Of a stretch of DNA of 64,000 nucleotides, positions 60,940-64,000 are shown in pieces (the first letter of the stretch is position 1; each line of letters starts with the position of its first letter). The stretch comes from Beverwykella pulmonaria (lineage: Eukaryota; Ascomycota; Dothideomycetes; Pleosporales; Melanommataceae). The stretch lies in NCBI GenBank assembly GCA_001599595.1, contig BCHH01000006.1:2755405-2819404 (forward strand), written 5' to 3'. A program made the position numbers and the translations under genes. The notes under the pieces were generated by a model. The model was given only the letters and a program-made list of their open reading frames with translations, was not told the DNA's origin and searched no databases.

Positions 60940-63900
60940 CTAATTAGTGGTTAATTGGCACAATTGACCACAAATTGGCAAGAAGGAAGACGGAAGTTAA
61001 TGCTAGGCAGCTAGTGTTCTTCTGTTTTGTCACCTATTTTAACTAATAGAGGTTAATTCCTTTATTGCACAAAGAAGACTCTATACTGTATTGCAAGCCT
61101 AGCACAGAGGAGCATACAGCACCAAAGTAAAGACATTGTACAAGAAGAGCAAGCGACTGTGCAATAAGCACACTACCCATGACAACAAGGCTGTACAAAC
61201 AAGCAACCAGCCACTAGACCACCTGCTGTACAAAACTAATTAATTAAACAGCACAAACCTACAATATTACGCAACTAGTTGCTAGAGCCTTTAGCCCTAG
61301 TGCTGCCCCCCCTGTGCAAAACAAGAAGCAAGGAGGACCTCTGTGTATACAAACAATATGCAAAGGACACAGGGATATTAGTAGCAACACTTATAAAGGA
61401 AACTAACCTAGAATTCTAGGAGGACAGGATTAATATAGCAATATCTACGCGCAGGCAATAGATATTGTACACAGGATGTGCTATTGCTGGCCTCTGTACA
61501 ACAACTATAACTAGTGCACAGCTTCTTTAGGTATATTAGGAAGACTTTAAGGGATAGATATTAATGCAATTAGATAAGCTTAATTGTGCATTTAAGAGAG
61601 AGTTGCTACAAGTTCTATTAGACAAGAATATTACGCCTTTAGGGAGAAGTAGCCTAACTATAGCTATTACACTGTACAAGATGCTACAAGGGAAAGCTAT
61701 TGCACCTAAAAAGCTTTGTACACAAACCCTATTACTGTATAAGGCTCTGCACAGAAGTAGACTACTAACAATGCTGCTAACTCTAAAAGTATTAGCATTA
61801 CCTGCTCTAGCACCTTAGTTAGCACTATATCTATTACTGTACAAACAATACACGCTACTCTATCTAACGCCTACTCTGCACCCTTAATTGTACACACTAC
61901 TACCTACTACAGTGTATACACTACTAGTACCCCCTATACAATCCCTACTACACTACAACCTATATAAGCTACTACTATAGAGAGAAGTTGCTAAAGAGAA
62001 ACTTCTAGCAGACAAGATTATACAATTCTAAAAGGCATAGAAAAAGGACAACAACTACACAGGTTAACTATATAATATTCTTACAGACAAAACGCGGATC
62101 TTTATTAACTTATGTTAATAGCTAGATATTTAGGAAACTTAGTACGCAGATATTTTTCTAGATATCCTAGAAGGTTGTGTGAATATGTACTATATGCACA
62201 ATATTAGCCTAGGACATAACTAGAAGTATTTGTACAATACCTTAAGCAGTTACTTTAACACTAACATAAACTACAGCTAGTACTAGATAGACTAGATAAC
62301 AATAACCTTTGCACAATGCTAACAAGAAAACCCTAACAAGAGTTTGTATAAAGTCCTTAAGACAATAATTAACAAGCTTATGCTTGCACAGAGGGCACTT
62401 AGAACAGAATTCTAAGGGGATGTTCTACTGCACACTGCTATTATACAAGCCTATTAAGGACAGCTAGAACTAGAATATGCTATGTTTACTATTAAGCCCT
62501 TGTGCAAAGCCTTGTTTAGTAACCTGTAAGCAGTGCTTTAAGTTACTATAGACTATAGGGCAAACTAATACCTCTAGGAACTACCTAACGCGTACTACAC
62601 TAACTACTAATACAACTCTATACAACAGGAGAGAAGCTTCCTACTATGTAGAAGAGGATAATGCAGAAGATCCCTATTAAGGTTTAGGCTATGTTCTAGG
62701 GACAACTGTACGCAGACAAAGAAGTGCTTTGTCTGCTACAAGGAAGGATGTTAGTTATTAAACTACCCTTGTAATAACTATACGCGTGCAAAGAATTAGT
62801 ATGTTGCCTTATACAAAGGCTTCTATAATAAGCCTCTATTGCGCAAAGCTATTACATTGTACATCTAAGACTTTGAAGGTTACCCTAAGGAAGAAGAGGA
62901 TTTGCAGGATATAGAGGAAATAGAATAGGAGATTAAGGATGCTAAGGAAGCTGTTAACTACCTTACCTCTACTACATACCTACACTGTGCAACTAGAGAG
63001 GACATCTACAGTGTTAAACCTAAGGAGTACGCTAAGCAGTTTATCCTTAACAACTAATACTATACAGTATACTAAGGTAAACTATAGGACACAGGCGCAG
63101 CAAAAATCTCTACTATTAGTAAGTCTTAACTTAAGGCGTACGTGCAAGAGAACCTACGTATAGAAATTAATTAGACACCTAGCTAAACAGATATTAGCTT
63201 TAAAGGCTAGACGCTAAAGGGATTAATTAGTACTGTACAAATCTAGAACCTAATTAGTCTAGTTACCTATTATATTCTAGAGACTCTAACACTATTTCTG
63301 CTATTACTAGCAGATGCTAATTAGCTTAGGGCATACTTTAACAACGTTCTAAATATTATTGTATGTAAAGATAAAACTACTGTCCCTGTTGTACAAAAAT
63401 AGGGACACCCTTTCTTTAATGTTGGTAAGGAAGAATCTATATCCTTCTTTACTAAACTAGAGCTCTGCTACCTCTATTACTACTTTAGACACCCCTATAT
63501 AGAGAGACTCTAGAAGATGCTAACTAGCGCTAGCTATAATATTAATGCTGCTGTATTAGAAGAGATTAAGAAGTTCTGCTACCTCTGCTAATTGTACAAC
63601 TAGGCACTGCAAAGATTTAAGTTTATAATTAAGGATAACACCTACTTTAACTATAAGGTTGTTATTAATGTTGTACAAATTAGCAATAGGGACGTTCTAC
63701 ATGTAATTAACGCAGACACATTATTTTAGGCTGCTACTTTCCTAAAATCTATGTCTGCACAAGATACCTAGGATGCACTGTGTAAATGCTAGATTAACAC
63801 CTACTAAGGACCTCTAGACTATATTGTACATAACCCTAGTACAAACTTTGCCTTAGAGGAGTTCTAAACCTGTGTAAAGATTGTTGGAGCTACCTGCAGG

Positions 63901-64000
63901 CAGATGCCTGTAGAAGCACACTAGGCAGTTAGGAAAGTTAAGCGTGCGCACGCGCCTCTCTAACGCGTGTTTAACATCTTAAAGACAGAGCTAGGCAACT
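60578..64000 (+). mobile_element. Decayed Ty1/Copia-order LTR retrotransposon (5' part: LTR, gag, protease, integrase)
   Basis: Reading the plus strand through many stops gives, in order: a gag zinc knuckle near 62725 (CFVC-x4-GC), an aspartic-protease motif DTGAA at 63088, the pre-integrase HxxxH/CxxC region (RHP near 63488 and CYLC near 63575) and an integrase core (RFKFIIKDN, STNFALEEF, PVEAH). Protease directly followed by integrase, with no reverse transcriptase between, is the Copia order. Stops lie where Trp or Gln is expected, and the three expected integrase acids appear as Asn, Asn and Lys (INVV, HNPSTNF, KVKRAHAP). The element runs off the right edge. Confidence 0.8.

Noticed and set aside
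1..64000. CRISPR arrays, bacterial operons, rRNA genes
   Set aside because: The spliceosomal introns and gene families show a fungal nuclear genome; no regularly spaced direct repeats or rRNA-like stretches are seen. I also looked for tRNA B-box motifs (GGTTCGAATCC-like) and found none in a foldable context.

Overview
The window reads as nuclear DNA of a filamentous ascomycete (Pezizomycotina). The genes carry 47-118 nt GT-AG introns with CTRAC-like branch sites. The families are typical of such fungi: a HET-domain protein, Zn2Cys6 regulator, WSC domain, fungal rhodopsin-fold membrane protein, EthD protein, several P450s and an NRPS. AT-rich transposon remnants carry C-to-T type decay like RIP. 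The species cannot be named; a Dothideomycete-like genome is only an impression.

Left part (1-9.3 kb): conserved, gene-dense DNA. It holds a WSC-domain wall/secreted protein running toward the left edge, a kinetochore-like coiled-coil protein sharing a 256 bp divergent promoter with a twin-CX9C mitochondrial-type protein, and two F-box-like or fungus-specific proteins. From 9.3 to 14.4 kb the DNA is gene-poor: a 75 bp tandem duplication, a decayed MFS transporter and a solo LTR with an exact 5 bp target-site duplication. An intact P450 follows (14.5-16.3 kb).

Middle part (16.3-34 kb): an accessory block built around two paralogous genes lying head to head. Each has a conserved N-terminal region plus a protein kinase domain. 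The minus-strand one can be spliced in phase, at four canonical introns, into a downstream HET domain, predicting a single kinase-HET protein of at least 1,326 residues. Around them lie a Pogo/Fot-like transposase pseudogene, a second solo-LTR copy, a dispersed repeat whose other copy is at 60 kb, an EthD protein, a rhodopsin-fold membrane protein and a FAD-monooxygenase pseudogene.

Right-centre (34.1-55.3 kb): a compact biosynthetic gene cluster. It contains a Zn2Cys6 regulator, P450, a MOSC/FAD/NAD/2Fe-2S fusion reductase, a secreted BBE-type FAD oxidase, a 14-TM-type MFS exporter with a 15 nt micro-exon, a SAM methyltransferase, a TetX-like FAD monooxygenase, a single-exon 1,598-residue NRPS with order T-C-A-T-C, and a second P450. 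The likely logic is a small NRPS-made peptide that is oxidised, methylated and exported under the local regulator. An array of CCGAC half-sites and one AflR-type palindrome lie before the exporter. I do not recognise the product.

Right edge (55.3-64 kb): gene-poor DNA, the inverted copy of the 24 kb repeat carrying its own 101 bp nested insertion, and then a Ty1/Copia-order retrotransposon (5' LTR, gag, protease, integrase) running off the window. Its internal part almost completely lacks TCA, CCA, TGA and TGG while ACA and GCA remain common, so the decay is strongly restricted by the base 5' of the mutated C.
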